Source of the DNA: CAZFUY01 sp964522445
GTDB taxonomy: Bacteria; Pseudomonadota; Gammaproteobacteria; SZUA-229
DNA length: 49,722 nt
Direction of reading: 5' to 3'
Assembly (NCBI GenBank): GCA_964522445.1
Contig: CAZFUY010000006.1
Location: 1-49,722 of the forward strand
A model generated the notes under the pieces. It was not told the origin of the DNA, made no database searches, and was given only the letters and a program-made list of their open reading frames with translations. This document shows, in pieces, positions 43,596 to 49,722 of this stretch (position 1 is its first letter; the number at the start of each line of letters is the position of its first letter). A program made the translations under genes and the position numbers.

Positions 43596-45149
43596 CTAAT
43601 GATGTAATTGCCGGGGTCTGAATCCAGAAGCAATGAGACTGAGCAGATATACCGTCATGGCTGCCACAACAATCCCCAAAAGATAAGGTATGCGTTCGCT
43701 AAGCTGCCATTGATTCAATATTTCCAGAGAGGGTGAAAAATAGACTAAAAAGGCGATCATACAGAGATTGGCTGTTAACATTTGCAGGCTTATTTTCCAC
43801 CATCCTGGTAAAGGCTTATAAATACCCTGTTTGCGCAAGCCCAGAAAAAGTAGCCCTGCATTTAAATAGGCTGAGCCAGAGGTTGCCAGAGCAAGCCCTG
43901 TGTGAGGGCCATCGATACTCAGCATGACCATGGGAACAACAAATATTACATTCAGGAACATATTGGCAATCATGGATTTGATGCCGATACGTACCGGGGT
44001 TTTTGTATCCTGTCGAGCATAAAAACCGGGTGCTAATATTTTGATAAGTACAAATGCTGGTAGCCCAAGCGCGTAAGCCATTAAGCTCATGCTGGCCATT
44101 TGAGCATCGTGTAAATCAAATTCTCCGTAATTAAATAGCGTGGCCAGCAGTGGGCCTGCCAGTAATAGCAGGCCAATAGCGGCAGGTAAGGCAATGATTA
44201 GCACCAGCTTAAGTGCCCAGTCCAGCGTTTGATTAAATTGTTTGGCAGACTTGTTCGCGTGTTGTTTAGACAGGCTGGGCAGAATAACTGTGGCCAGTGC
44301 TATGCCCAGTACGCCGAGAGGAAACTCAACCAGGCGATCGGAGTAATAAAGCCAGCTTACGCTGCCGGCAACCAGAAATGAGGCAATAATGGTGTCGAAC
44401 AGTAAATTAATTTGTGCCACTGAAGAGCCGATAATAGCTGGAATCATTAAGTTGATAACCTGGCTGACACCTTCGTGATGTTTTTTAAATTTGGGTCGTG
44501 GCATTAAGCCCAGTTTTAGTAAAAATGGAAACTGGAATAGCAGTTGAATAAAACCTGCTATTGCTACACCCCAGGCCAGTGCGATAACAGGTTGTTCAAA
44601 ATAGGGGGCGCCCCAGATGGCAGCACTAATTAAACATAAATTAAGCAAAACAGGTGTAAAAGCAGGCACGGCAAACTGGTTATAGCTATTAAGTATGCCG
44701 CCTGCAAAAGCAGTGAGAGCAATAAAGAAAATATAGGGAAAGGTAATGCGTAACATATCGCTGGTAAGCTGATAGCGATCTGGCTCGTCATAGAATCCGG
44801 GTGCAAAAATCATTACTAGAAAGGGGGCAGCAATAGCCCCAATACTGCTAATAATTAAAAGCATGCCCCCCAGTGAACCGGCAACATGATTAATTAAATC
44901 GACGAGCGCTTCTCTACTGCGAGTTTCTTTATATTCAGAGAAAACGGGTACAAATGCCTGTGAAAATGCCCCTTCAGCAAATAAACGGCGCATAAAGTTT
45001 GGGATTTTAAATGCGACAAAAAAAGCATCGGTGCCACCGGATGCACCAAATATGGTGGCAAAAATAATGTCTCGAATAAGCCCCAGAATGCGGGACAAAA
45101 GAGTCATAGCACCGACAACAGCGGTGGATTTAAGTAGTTTTGATGGCAT
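43596..45149 (-). CDS. murJ: Lipid II flippase MurJ
   Basis: 517 residues, about 14 membrane helices. The N-terminus LLSRILGLIRDIIFATIFGA is typical, followed by FFVAFKIPNFMRRLFAEGAF and PVFSEYKETRS. MurJ translocates lipid II across the inner membrane for peptidoglycan synthesis. It precedes ribF by 71 bases. The internal Arg and Asp in the central cavity appear present. Confidence 0.97.
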   Translation of the reverse strand: MPSKLLKSTAVVGAMTLLSRILGLIRDIIFATIFGASGGTDAFFVAFKIPNFMRRLFAEGAFSQAFVPVFSEYKETRSREALVDLINHVAGSLGGMLLIISSIGAIAAPFLVMIFAPGFYDEPDRYQLTSDMLRITFPYIFFIALTAFAGGILNSYNQFAVPAFTPVLLNLCLISAAIWGAPYFEQPVIALAWGVAIAGFIQLLFQFPFLLKLGLMPRPKFKKHHEGVSQVINLMIPAIIGSSVAQINLLFDTIIASFLVAGSVSWLYYSDRLVEFPLGVLGIALATVILPSLSKQHANKSAKQFNQTLDWALKLVLIIALPAAIGLLLLAGPLLATLFNYGEFDLHDAQMASMSLMAYALGLPAFVLIKILAPGFYARQDTKTPVRIGIKSMIANMFLNVIFVVPMVMLSIDGPHTGLALATSGSAYLNAGLLFLGLRKQGIYKPLPGWWKISLQMLTANLCMIAFLVYFSPSLEILNQWQLSERIPYLLGIVVAAMTVYLLSLIASGFRPRQLHH

Positions 45150-45178
45150 TTGGTTTTTGAGCAGGTGAGATCTGGAAG

Positions 45179-45886
45179 TTAATCTTCCATTTGCTTAACA
45201 ATTTGTTCGTATACATAACCGTGGAGTATGAGTTGATCGTCTTCATCGACATCTATAAATTCAATTCCATAGCGGAAAAGGCCATCATCGGCGGCTGCTT
45301 TTTCTTCATTTTCTCCGAATTCTTCTATACGGTCTTCAGGTGTTGAAATATTGCGGATTATACCGGTAATGCGAATGTATTTCTGTATGCCGCTAATAAT
45401 GAGTTCAACAGAGAGCGCCAGCGTGTCATTAAGCTCGCCCAGTTCGCAGTCTGTCTGTAATAGAGTGCCTGTAACACTGGTATTGATCATACTGCCTGAA
45501 ACAGGCTCGTCATCTTCCGTTGCCGTTTCCAGATGGATTGAGACGATATGCTGAGTATTTACTCTGCGAGAAGAACGAACGGTTATGCACTCTACATCTC
45601 TGGGGTGACTCAGATGCAGGTGAGGGTAGGGCATGGTGTAATATTTAAGCACTTCGGATTCGAAGCCATAAACCTTATTACCCTGTAGCATTCGTATAAC
45701 AAAATGCTGGTTTTCACGCAAAATGGGCAATTTGCCGCCTACTTTAGGTGCGCTGATAATCAGGCTTCTATTAGCTGAATGGCCAATGACCTTGGCATTG
45801 AGGCGTTCACGACCATCTTCCGGGATAAATTGGAGTTGCACTAAATCACCCAGTTTTACTTTAAATTCGGTTTTCTTTTCGCCCAT
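45179..45886 (-). CDS. PilZ-domain protein with YcgR-like N-terminal domain
   Basis: 235 residues, an N-terminal YcgR/PilZN-like beta domain (residues 5-95) followed by a PilZ domain. The cyclic-di-GMP-binding signature is present: RSSRR near residue 104 (RxxxR) and NTSVTG near residue 135 (N/DxSxxG). YcgR-like proteins brake flagella or modulate motility when cyclic-di-GMP rises. Here it lies between murJ and rpsT, and no flagellar genes are visible, so a role in pilus or envelope control is possible. It is 29 bases upstream of murJ, in the same direction. A Glu/Asp-rich loop (EEFGENEEKAAADDG) is near the C-terminus. Confidence 0.82.
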   Translation of the reverse strand: MGEKKTEFKVKLGDLVQLQFIPEDGRERLNAKVIGHSANRSLIISAPKVGGKLPILRENQHFVIRMLQGNKVYGFESEVLKYYTMPYPHLHLSHPRDVECITVRSSRRVNTQHIVSIHLETATEDDEPVSGSMINTSVTGTLLQTDCELGELNDTLALSVELIISGIQKYIRITGIIRNISTPEDRIEEFGENEEKAAADDGLFRYGIEFIDVDEDDQLILHGYVYEQIVKQMED

Positions 45887-46017
45887 TTTTCTTCAAATTA
45901 TTATTTAGTTAATTAATTATGCCCTGTAGAGGTGATATTAGCCTATTTTTGTTGACAAAGTGGCTCGAAACTGGCAATTTACGCAGCCCTTAGATTTATT
46001 GTTACAGGAATAGTGTT

Positions 46018-46281
46018 TTGGCAAATTCACCACAAGCTAAAAAGCGTGCTCGTCAGGCCGTTAAACGTCGTGCGCATAACGCAAGTTTCGGTTCTATGTT
46101 CCGAACTTATATTAAAAATGTTGTCTATGCCATTGATGCAGGTGATAAGGCTAAAGCTGAAGAAGCATATAAAGCCGCTGTACCTGTGATCGATAGCATT
46201 TGTAATAAAGGTTTGATTCATAAAAATAAAGCGGCGCGTCATAAGAGTCGTTTGAACCAGCGTGTTCGTGCAATGGCATAA
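46018..46281 (+). CDS. rpsT: 30S ribosomal protein S20, TTG start
   Basis: 87 residues. The frame starts at a TTG (46018-46020) with ACAGGAA upstream. E. coli rpsT also uses a UUG start and is translationally autoregulated. ANSPQAKKRARQAVKRRAHN and GLIHKNKAARHKSRLNQ are typical S20. It is transcribed in the opposite direction to murJ-PilZ, with a 131-base divergent gap, and ends at a strong terminator. Confidence 0.97.
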   Translation: MANSPQAKKRARQAVKRRAHNASFGSMFRTYIKNVVYAIDAGDKAKAEEAYKAAVPVIDSICNKGLIHKNKAARHKSRLNQRVRAMA

Positions 46282-46285
46282 GTTT

Positions 46286-46495
46286 TTAAGCCATAAGAAA
46301 TAAAAAAACCGGCTAAATGCCGGTTTTTTTTGGATTTTTTNNNNNNNNNNNNNNNNNNNNNNNNNNNNNNNNNNNNNNNNNNNNNNNNNNNNNNNNNNNN
46401 NNNNNNNNNNNNNNNNNNNNNNNNNNNNNNNNNNNNNNNNTTAAGCCATAAGAAATAAAAAAACCGGCTAAATGCCGGTTTTTTTTGGATTTTTT
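46286..46495. other. Scaffold gap (100 N) with duplicated 55-base flanks
   Basis: Bases 46341-46440 are N. The 55 bases before it (46286-46340) are identical to the 55 bases after it (46441-46495). A k-mer-sized overlap between contig ends would produce this, so the real sequence probably continues directly with a single copy and no missing bases. Confidence 0.85.
46302..46330. terminator. Bidirectional terminator after rpsT
   Basis: AAAAAAACCGGC (46302-46313), loop TAAAT, GCCGGTTTTTTT (46319-46330). Perfect stem with T-tracts on both strands, suited for rpsT on one strand and proB on the other. An exact second copy is at 46457-46485 on the far side of the N gap, which I regard as the same locus counted twice. 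Confidence 0.92.
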
Positions 46496-46530
46496 TATTG
46501 TGTAGGAGTGACTTTAGTTTTAGCCTGAAC

Positions 46531-47652
46531 TTATAAAATAACCAGATTATCTCGGTGAATCAGCTCTGGTTCATCAATATAGCCCAGAATTTCTTCAATC
46601 TCACTGCTTGTTTTGCCTTTAATCTTTACCGCCTCAATGGCATTGTAATTAGATAGCCCGCGGGCTATCTCCTTGCCATCGGGTGTCATGCAGCTCACCA
46701 TTTCGCCTCTGATAAAATTACCTGTTATTGATGTTACGCCCACAGGCAGTAAGCTTTTACCTGAGCTTTTAAGCGCTTTTACTGCGCCAGTATCAAGTTG
46801 CAATGTGCCGCTGACTTTTAAATGGCTGGCAAGCCATTGTTTGCGAGCTGCGATGGGTTCACTATCTGGCAGTAATAGCGTGCCCAGTGGTTCACCTTTG
46901 GCTATTCGTTTTAAAGCTGAGCCATTACGGCCATTAGTAATAATAGTGGCTGTACCAGAGCGAGCGGCTCTTTGAGCGGCGGTAATTTTAGTGCTCATGC
47001 CGCCAAGTCCTAGCGTGCCGCCACTGCCGCTAGCCATTTTGTGCAAACTGGCATCACTGGCTTTGCCTTCGGAGACAAGTTCAGCATCAGGATTTTTTCT
47101 TGGATCTTCAGTAAACAGGCCCTGCTGATCGGTAAGAATAACCAGTAAGTCTGCTTCAACCAGATTGGCTACCAGTGCTGCCAGAGTATCATTATCGCCA
47201 AAGCGAATTTCATCTGTAGCCACAGTATCATTTTCATTAATAATGGGGATCGTGCCTAAATCCAGTAGTGTGCGCAGTGTGCTGCGTGCATTTAGATAAC
47301 GTTTGCGGTTGCTCAGGTCGTCATGGGTAAGTAAAACCTGAGCTGTGTGGATGCCGTGTTTCTGAAAGCGTGATTCATAACTTTGCACCAGCCCCATTTG
47401 TCCAACAGCGGCTACGGCCTGTAACTCATGTAGTGCATTAGGTCGGCTGCTCCAGCCTAATCTGGCCATACCTTCGGCAACTGCACCGGATGATACCAGT
47501 ATAATTTCCCTGCCCTGTTCTCGTAGCTGGGCAATTTGTTCAGCCCAGTTATTAATGGCGTTTTTATCCAGCCCACGGCCTTCATCGGTAACCAGTGAGC
47601 TGCCGATTTTTATAATCCAGCGTTTTGAATGTCCCAGCTTGTCACGCATCAT
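46531..47652 (-). CDS. proB: Glutamate 5-kinase
   Basis: 373 residues, with the kinase domain (residues 1-260) followed by a PUA domain, as in most proteobacteria. It phosphorylates L-glutamate, the first step of proline synthesis, and is feedback inhibited. Motifs WIIKIGSSLVTDEGRGLD, ILVSSGAVAEGMARLG-like, NENDTVATDEIRFGDNDTLAA and GTLGLGGMSTKITAAQRAA are present. It starts 2 bases after the obgE stop, in one operon as in Pseudomonas. Confidence 0.97.
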   Translation of the reverse strand: MMRDKLGHSKRWIIKIGSSLVTDEGRGLDKNAINNWAEQIAQLREQGREIILVSSGAVAEGMARLGWSSRPNALHELQAVAAVGQMGLVQSYESRFQKHGIHTAQVLLTHDDLSNRKRYLNARSTLRTLLDLGTIPIINENDTVATDEIRFGDNDTLAALVANLVEADLLVILTDQQGLFTEDPRKNPDAELVSEGKASDASLHKMASGSGGTLGLGGMSTKITAAQRAARSGTATIITNGRNGSALKRIAKGEPLGTLLLPDSEPIAARKQWLASHLKVSGTLQLDTGAVKALKSSGKSLLPVGVTSITGNFIRGEMVSCMTPDGKEIARGLSNYNAIEAVKIKGKTSSEIEEILGYIDEPELIHRDNLVIL

Positions 47653-47654
47653 AG

Positions 47655-48674
47655 TTAGCTGATCTCACTGCTCTCTTCCAGATAATTCATGATATCGAAA
47701 ACAAGTTCACGTGTGCCGTCTCCGCTGATGGCGGAGATTTCATAAAAAGGAGCTTTCCAGTTCAGGCGCTCGATAATATTACGGCAAATCACCTCAGTTT
47801 CTTCTTTGGGCAACAGGTCGGTTTTGTTTAATACCAGCCAGCGGGGTTCATCCAGCATGGCGGGATTAAATTTTTCTAATTCAAGAAGAATTTTCTGTGC
47901 GCTTTCTACAGGGTCTATTTGATCAAAAGGTGCAATATCGATAATGTGCAACAGAATACGGGTTCGGCTCAGGTGCTTTAAAAACTGTATGCCCAGACCG
48001 GCACCTTCTGCCGCACCTTCAATAAGTCCGGGAATATCAGCAATAACAAAACCGCGTAGACCATCGACATCAACAACACCGAGATTAGGGTGCAGTGTGG
48101 TAAAGGGATAATTGGCAACTTTAGGGCGTGCGGCAGATACGGCGCGAATCAGTGTTGATTTTCCCGCATTAGGCAGGCCTAACAGGCCGACATCAGCCAG
48201 TACCTTTAATTCCATGCGCAGTTCGCGACGTTCACCCTTGCTACCTTCTGTGCACTGGCGTGGCGTGCGATTGACTGAGCTTTTAAAGCGGGTATTTCCC
48301 AGCCCATGAAATCCGCCTTTGGCGACTAACAGTTTTTGCTGGTCTTTGGTGATATCACCAATCAGCTCTTCTGTGTCCATGTCATAAATTAATGTGCCAA
48401 CAGGTACGGGAACAAATAAATCGTCACCGCCTTTACCTGTCATCTTGCGAGGCTGGCCCTTAGTACCCTGTTCTGCTGTGTAAGTCCGAACGGTACGGAA
48501 GTCGGAGAGAGTATTTAAATCGTGGCTACCAATCAGAAAGATATCACCGCCGTCACCGCCATCACCGCCGTCTGGTCCGCCTCTGGGAATATATTTTTCA
48601 CGACGAAAGCTGATGATACCGTTTCCACCGTCACCGGCAATTACTTTAATAGTAGCTTCATCGACAAAACGCAT
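47655..48674 (-). CDS. obgE: Obg GTPase
   Basis: 339 residues. Glycine-rich Obg fold (residues 1-155: GGDGGDGGDIFLIGSHDLNT) followed by the GTPase domain with GLPNAGKSTLIRAVSAARPK, TLHPNLGVVD, DIPGLIEGAAEGAGLG and NKTDLLPKEE. It lacks the extra C-terminal domain of Gram-positive Obg. Obg acts in 50S ribosome assembly and stress control. The gene follows rpmA after a 172-base gap containing a repeat and terminator. Confidence 0.97.
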   Translation of the reverse strand: MRFVDEATIKVIAGDGGNGIISFRREKYIPRGGPDGGDGGDGGDIFLIGSHDLNTLSDFRTVRTYTAEQGTKGQPRKMTGKGGDDLFVPVPVGTLIYDMDTEELIGDITKDQQKLLVAKGGFHGLGNTRFKSSVNRTPRQCTEGSKGERRELRMELKVLADVGLLGLPNAGKSTLIRAVSAARPKVANYPFTTLHPNLGVVDVDGLRGFVIADIPGLIEGAAEGAGLGIQFLKHLSRTRILLHIIDIAPFDQIDPVESAQKILLELEKFNPAMLDEPRWLVLNKTDLLPKEETEVICRNIIERLNWKAPFYEISAISGDGTRELVFDIMNYLEESSEIS

Positions 48675-48688
48675 TAGTAAAAACCTTT

Positions 48689-48780
48689 TTTAACGCAGAG
48701 GTATAGAAAGTTTATGGAAGTTAGTCATTATTGAGTTTGTGTAATTTAACAATTCTGGGTCTCTGTGTCTCTGTGTCAAA
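48689..48780. repeat. Degenerate CACAGAGACAC hairpin repeat
   Basis: TTTAACGCAGAG (48689-48700) pairs with CTCTGTGTCAAA (48769-48780) at 10 of 12 positions. The right side continues TCTCTGTGTCTCTGTG, as in the repeat at 10948-11024. It lies between obgE and the rpmA terminator. Confidence 0.65.
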
Positions 48781-48794
48781 GAATAAAGGCATAA

Positions 48795-48827
48795 AAAAAG
48801 CCCCGTCACAAATGAACGGAGCTTTTT
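48795..48827 (-). terminator. Intrinsic terminator of rplU-rpmA
   Basis: AAAAAGCCCCGT (48795-48806) pairs with ACGGAGCTTTTT (48816-48827) with one mismatch, with a T-run on the minus strand. It lies 20 bases after the rpmA stop and ends the L21-L27 transcript before obgE. Confidence 0.88.
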
Positions 48828-48846
48828 AAATTTACAAAAACGTAAA

Positions 48847-49104
48847 TTAAGAAGCTAAAATGCTTACAGTTCTACGTTTTTTAGGGCCTTTTATTTCAAA
48901 AACAACTTTACCTTCCGCTTTCGCGAATAAAGTGTGATCACGACCCATGCCTACATTTACACCCGCGTGGAACTGGGTGCCACGTTGACGAACCAGGATA
49001 TTGCCAGCTAATACATGCTCGCTGCCGTATCTTTTTACGCCAAGTCGTTTACTTTCTGACTCGCGACCGTTGCGAGTACTACCCGCTGCTTTTTTATGTG
49101 CCAT
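48847..49104 (-). CDS. rpmA: 50S ribosomal protein L27
   Basis: 85 residues, canonical MAHKKAAGSTRNGRESESKR start, without the N-terminal extension cleaved in Firmicutes. L27 sits near the peptidyl-transferase centre. It follows rplU by 15 bases in the usual rplU-rpmA pair and lies upstream of obgE, as in most bacteria. Confidence 0.98.
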   Translation of the reverse strand: MAHKKAAGSTRNGRESESKRLGVKRYGSEHVLAGNILVRQRGTQFHAGVNVGMGRDHTLFAKAEGKVVFEIKGPKKRRTVSILAS

Positions 49105-49119
49105 TAGATATTCCTCTAA

Positions 49120-49431
49120 TTAACCGTTAATAGCGGTAATTTCAATCTCAGTATAGGATTGACGATGACCTGTTCTTTTTTGATGGTGTTTACGACGACG
49201 GAATTTCATGATTTCCACTTTCTTACCGCGGCCGTGAGATTTGATAGTAGCAGTAACTTTACCGCCATCTACTAAAGGTGCACCAATTTTAAGATTATCA
49301 CCATCGGCGATCATTAATACCTGATCCAGCTCGATTGTGTCACCTTCATTGCCTTCTAGTTTTTCAACTTTAAGGTATTCGCCCTGGGCAACTCTATACT
49401 GTTTACCACCGGTTTTGACTACTGCGTACAT
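49120..49431 (-). CDS. rplU: 50S ribosomal protein L21
   Basis: 103 residues, MYAVVKTGGKQYRVAQGE start and KFRRRKHHQKRTGHRQ near the C-terminus, both standard for L21. It is the first gene of rplU-rpmA and is divergent from ispB, as in other gammaproteobacteria. Confidence 0.98.
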   Translation of the reverse strand: MYAVVKTGGKQYRVAQGEYLKVEKLEGNEGDTIELDQVLMIADGDNLKIGAPLVDGGKVTATIKSHGRGKKVEIMKFRRRKHHQKRTGHRQSYTEIEITAING

Positions 49432-49483
49432 GACCGGAATACTCCAAATAAATTCTGTTCACGGAAAGGGCGGGAATTGTAGC

Positions 49484-49557
49484 GACTTGGCCGCCAAGTC
49501 TCAAGGGAAATTAGTGTCTAAATCACTATTTTAATGGAAATAGTGATGTTTTTTAGT
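49484..49557. promoter_or_regulatory. Two hairpins in the rplU-ispB divergent region
   Basis: GACTTGG-CCG-CCAAGTC (49484-49500) is a perfect stem in the probable rplU leader. ATCACTATTT (49522-49531) pairs perfectly with AAATAGTGAT (49538-49547), followed by GTTTTTTAG, which resembles a plus-strand terminator or attenuator just upstream of ispB. No coding sequence is in this 208-base gap. Confidence 0.45.
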
Positions 49558-49639
49558 GTTTTTGGCTGAGCTTGCTTGTGGCATGGCATTTGATGCCGGA
49601 TAATTGCGCTCTTTTCAGACACAGATAAAATTTAATATA

Positions 49640-49722
49640 GTGAATATTGACCACATTAAAGCCCTGGTGGCTGACGACATGAAAGCTGTCGATGCCCTTA
49701 TTCAGAAGCGCCTGTCTTCTGA
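49640..49722 (+). CDS. ispB: Octaprenyl diphosphate synthase, N-terminus only
   Basis: A GTG start at 49640 opens NIDHIKALVADDMKAVDALI and continues to the window edge. This matches the N-terminus of IspB, which makes the polyprenyl tail of ubiquinone. Position upstream of divergent rplU is the normal gammaproteobacterial arrangement. The 3' part is outside the window. Confidence 0.85.
   Translation, partial: MNIDHIKALVADDMKAVDALIQKRLSS

Noticed and set aside
46341..46440. Possible missing gene in the N gap between rpsT and proB
   Set aside because: Identical 55-base flanks indicate overlap of contig ends, so no sequence need be missing.
1..49722. CRISPR arrays, tRNA or rRNA genes, insertion sequences, prophage genes
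   Set aside because: I saw no regularly spaced repeats, no tRNA-like cloverleaf, no rRNA sequence and no transposase or phage gene in any frame.

Overview
The window looks like part of the chromosome of an AT-rich, chemolithoautotrophic gammaproteobacterium, plausibly a marine-type sulfur oxidiser. A phosphoribulokinase gene shows a Calvin cycle, and the next 20 kb is a dissolved-inorganic-carbon (DIC) uptake and sodium-handling region. No sulfur-oxidation gene is present, so that part of the lifestyle is inference. The right half (about 29.5-49.7 kb) has the gene order of the Pseudomonas aeruginosa fimU-pilVWXY1E / ispH-fkpB-lspA-ileS-ribF-murJ-rpsT / proB-obgE-rpmA-rplU-ispB region, which supports the gammaproteobacterial assignment.

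Layout. (1) 1-4 kb: AT-rich accessory stretch with four small lipoproteins around a DUF4105/Lnb-type periplasmic enzyme fused to a probable outer-membrane barrel. (2) 4.1-7.8 kb: plsC-like acyltransferase, YjjV-like TatD hydrolase, phosphoribulokinase, and a PEP-CTERM-type exported protein behind a near-consensus sigma-54 promoter. (3) 7.9-17.4 kb: an expanded DAB (DabA/DabB) operon. DabA, with the beta-carbonic-anhydrase-like zinc site intact, is encoded with DabB and three more NuoM/N-like antiporter subunits, one of which has lost key charged residues. (4) 17.5-26 kb: small protein, SLC13/RCK transporter and NhaD on one strand, a divergent LysR regulator, a second NhaD and a SulP transporter. 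Together these suggest Na+-coupled anion/bicarbonate uptake with Na+ extrusion. (5) 26-30.6 kb: thiS-thiG-trmB, a KP-repeat exported protein of unknown function, thiO. (6) 30.7-37.8 kb: minor pilin operon fimU-pilV-pilW-pilX-(small exported protein)-pilY1-pilE. (7) 37.8-49.7 kb: housekeeping block ending in a partial ispB.

How the parts work together. The likely logic of region 3-4 is that DabA hydrates or captures CO2 vectorially, powered by ion flux through antiporter-like membrane subunits. SulP and possibly SLC13 would import anions with Na+, and the two NhaD exchangers would restore the Na+ gradient. A 34-base block (30/34 identical) occurs at nearly the same distance upstream of the DAB operon and of the second nhaD, suggesting co-regulation. 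Two T-N11-A palindromes flank the LysR promoter region. 

Other observations: a thiS reading frame that runs 27 codons past its essential GlyGly end because of a G5 tract, a family of dispersed hairpin repeats (CACAGAGACAC / GCAAAGACGCAAAG type), AlgR-like direct repeats upstream of the pilin operon, and a 100-N scaffold gap whose flanks share an identical 55-base sequence and is therefore probably an assembly artefact.
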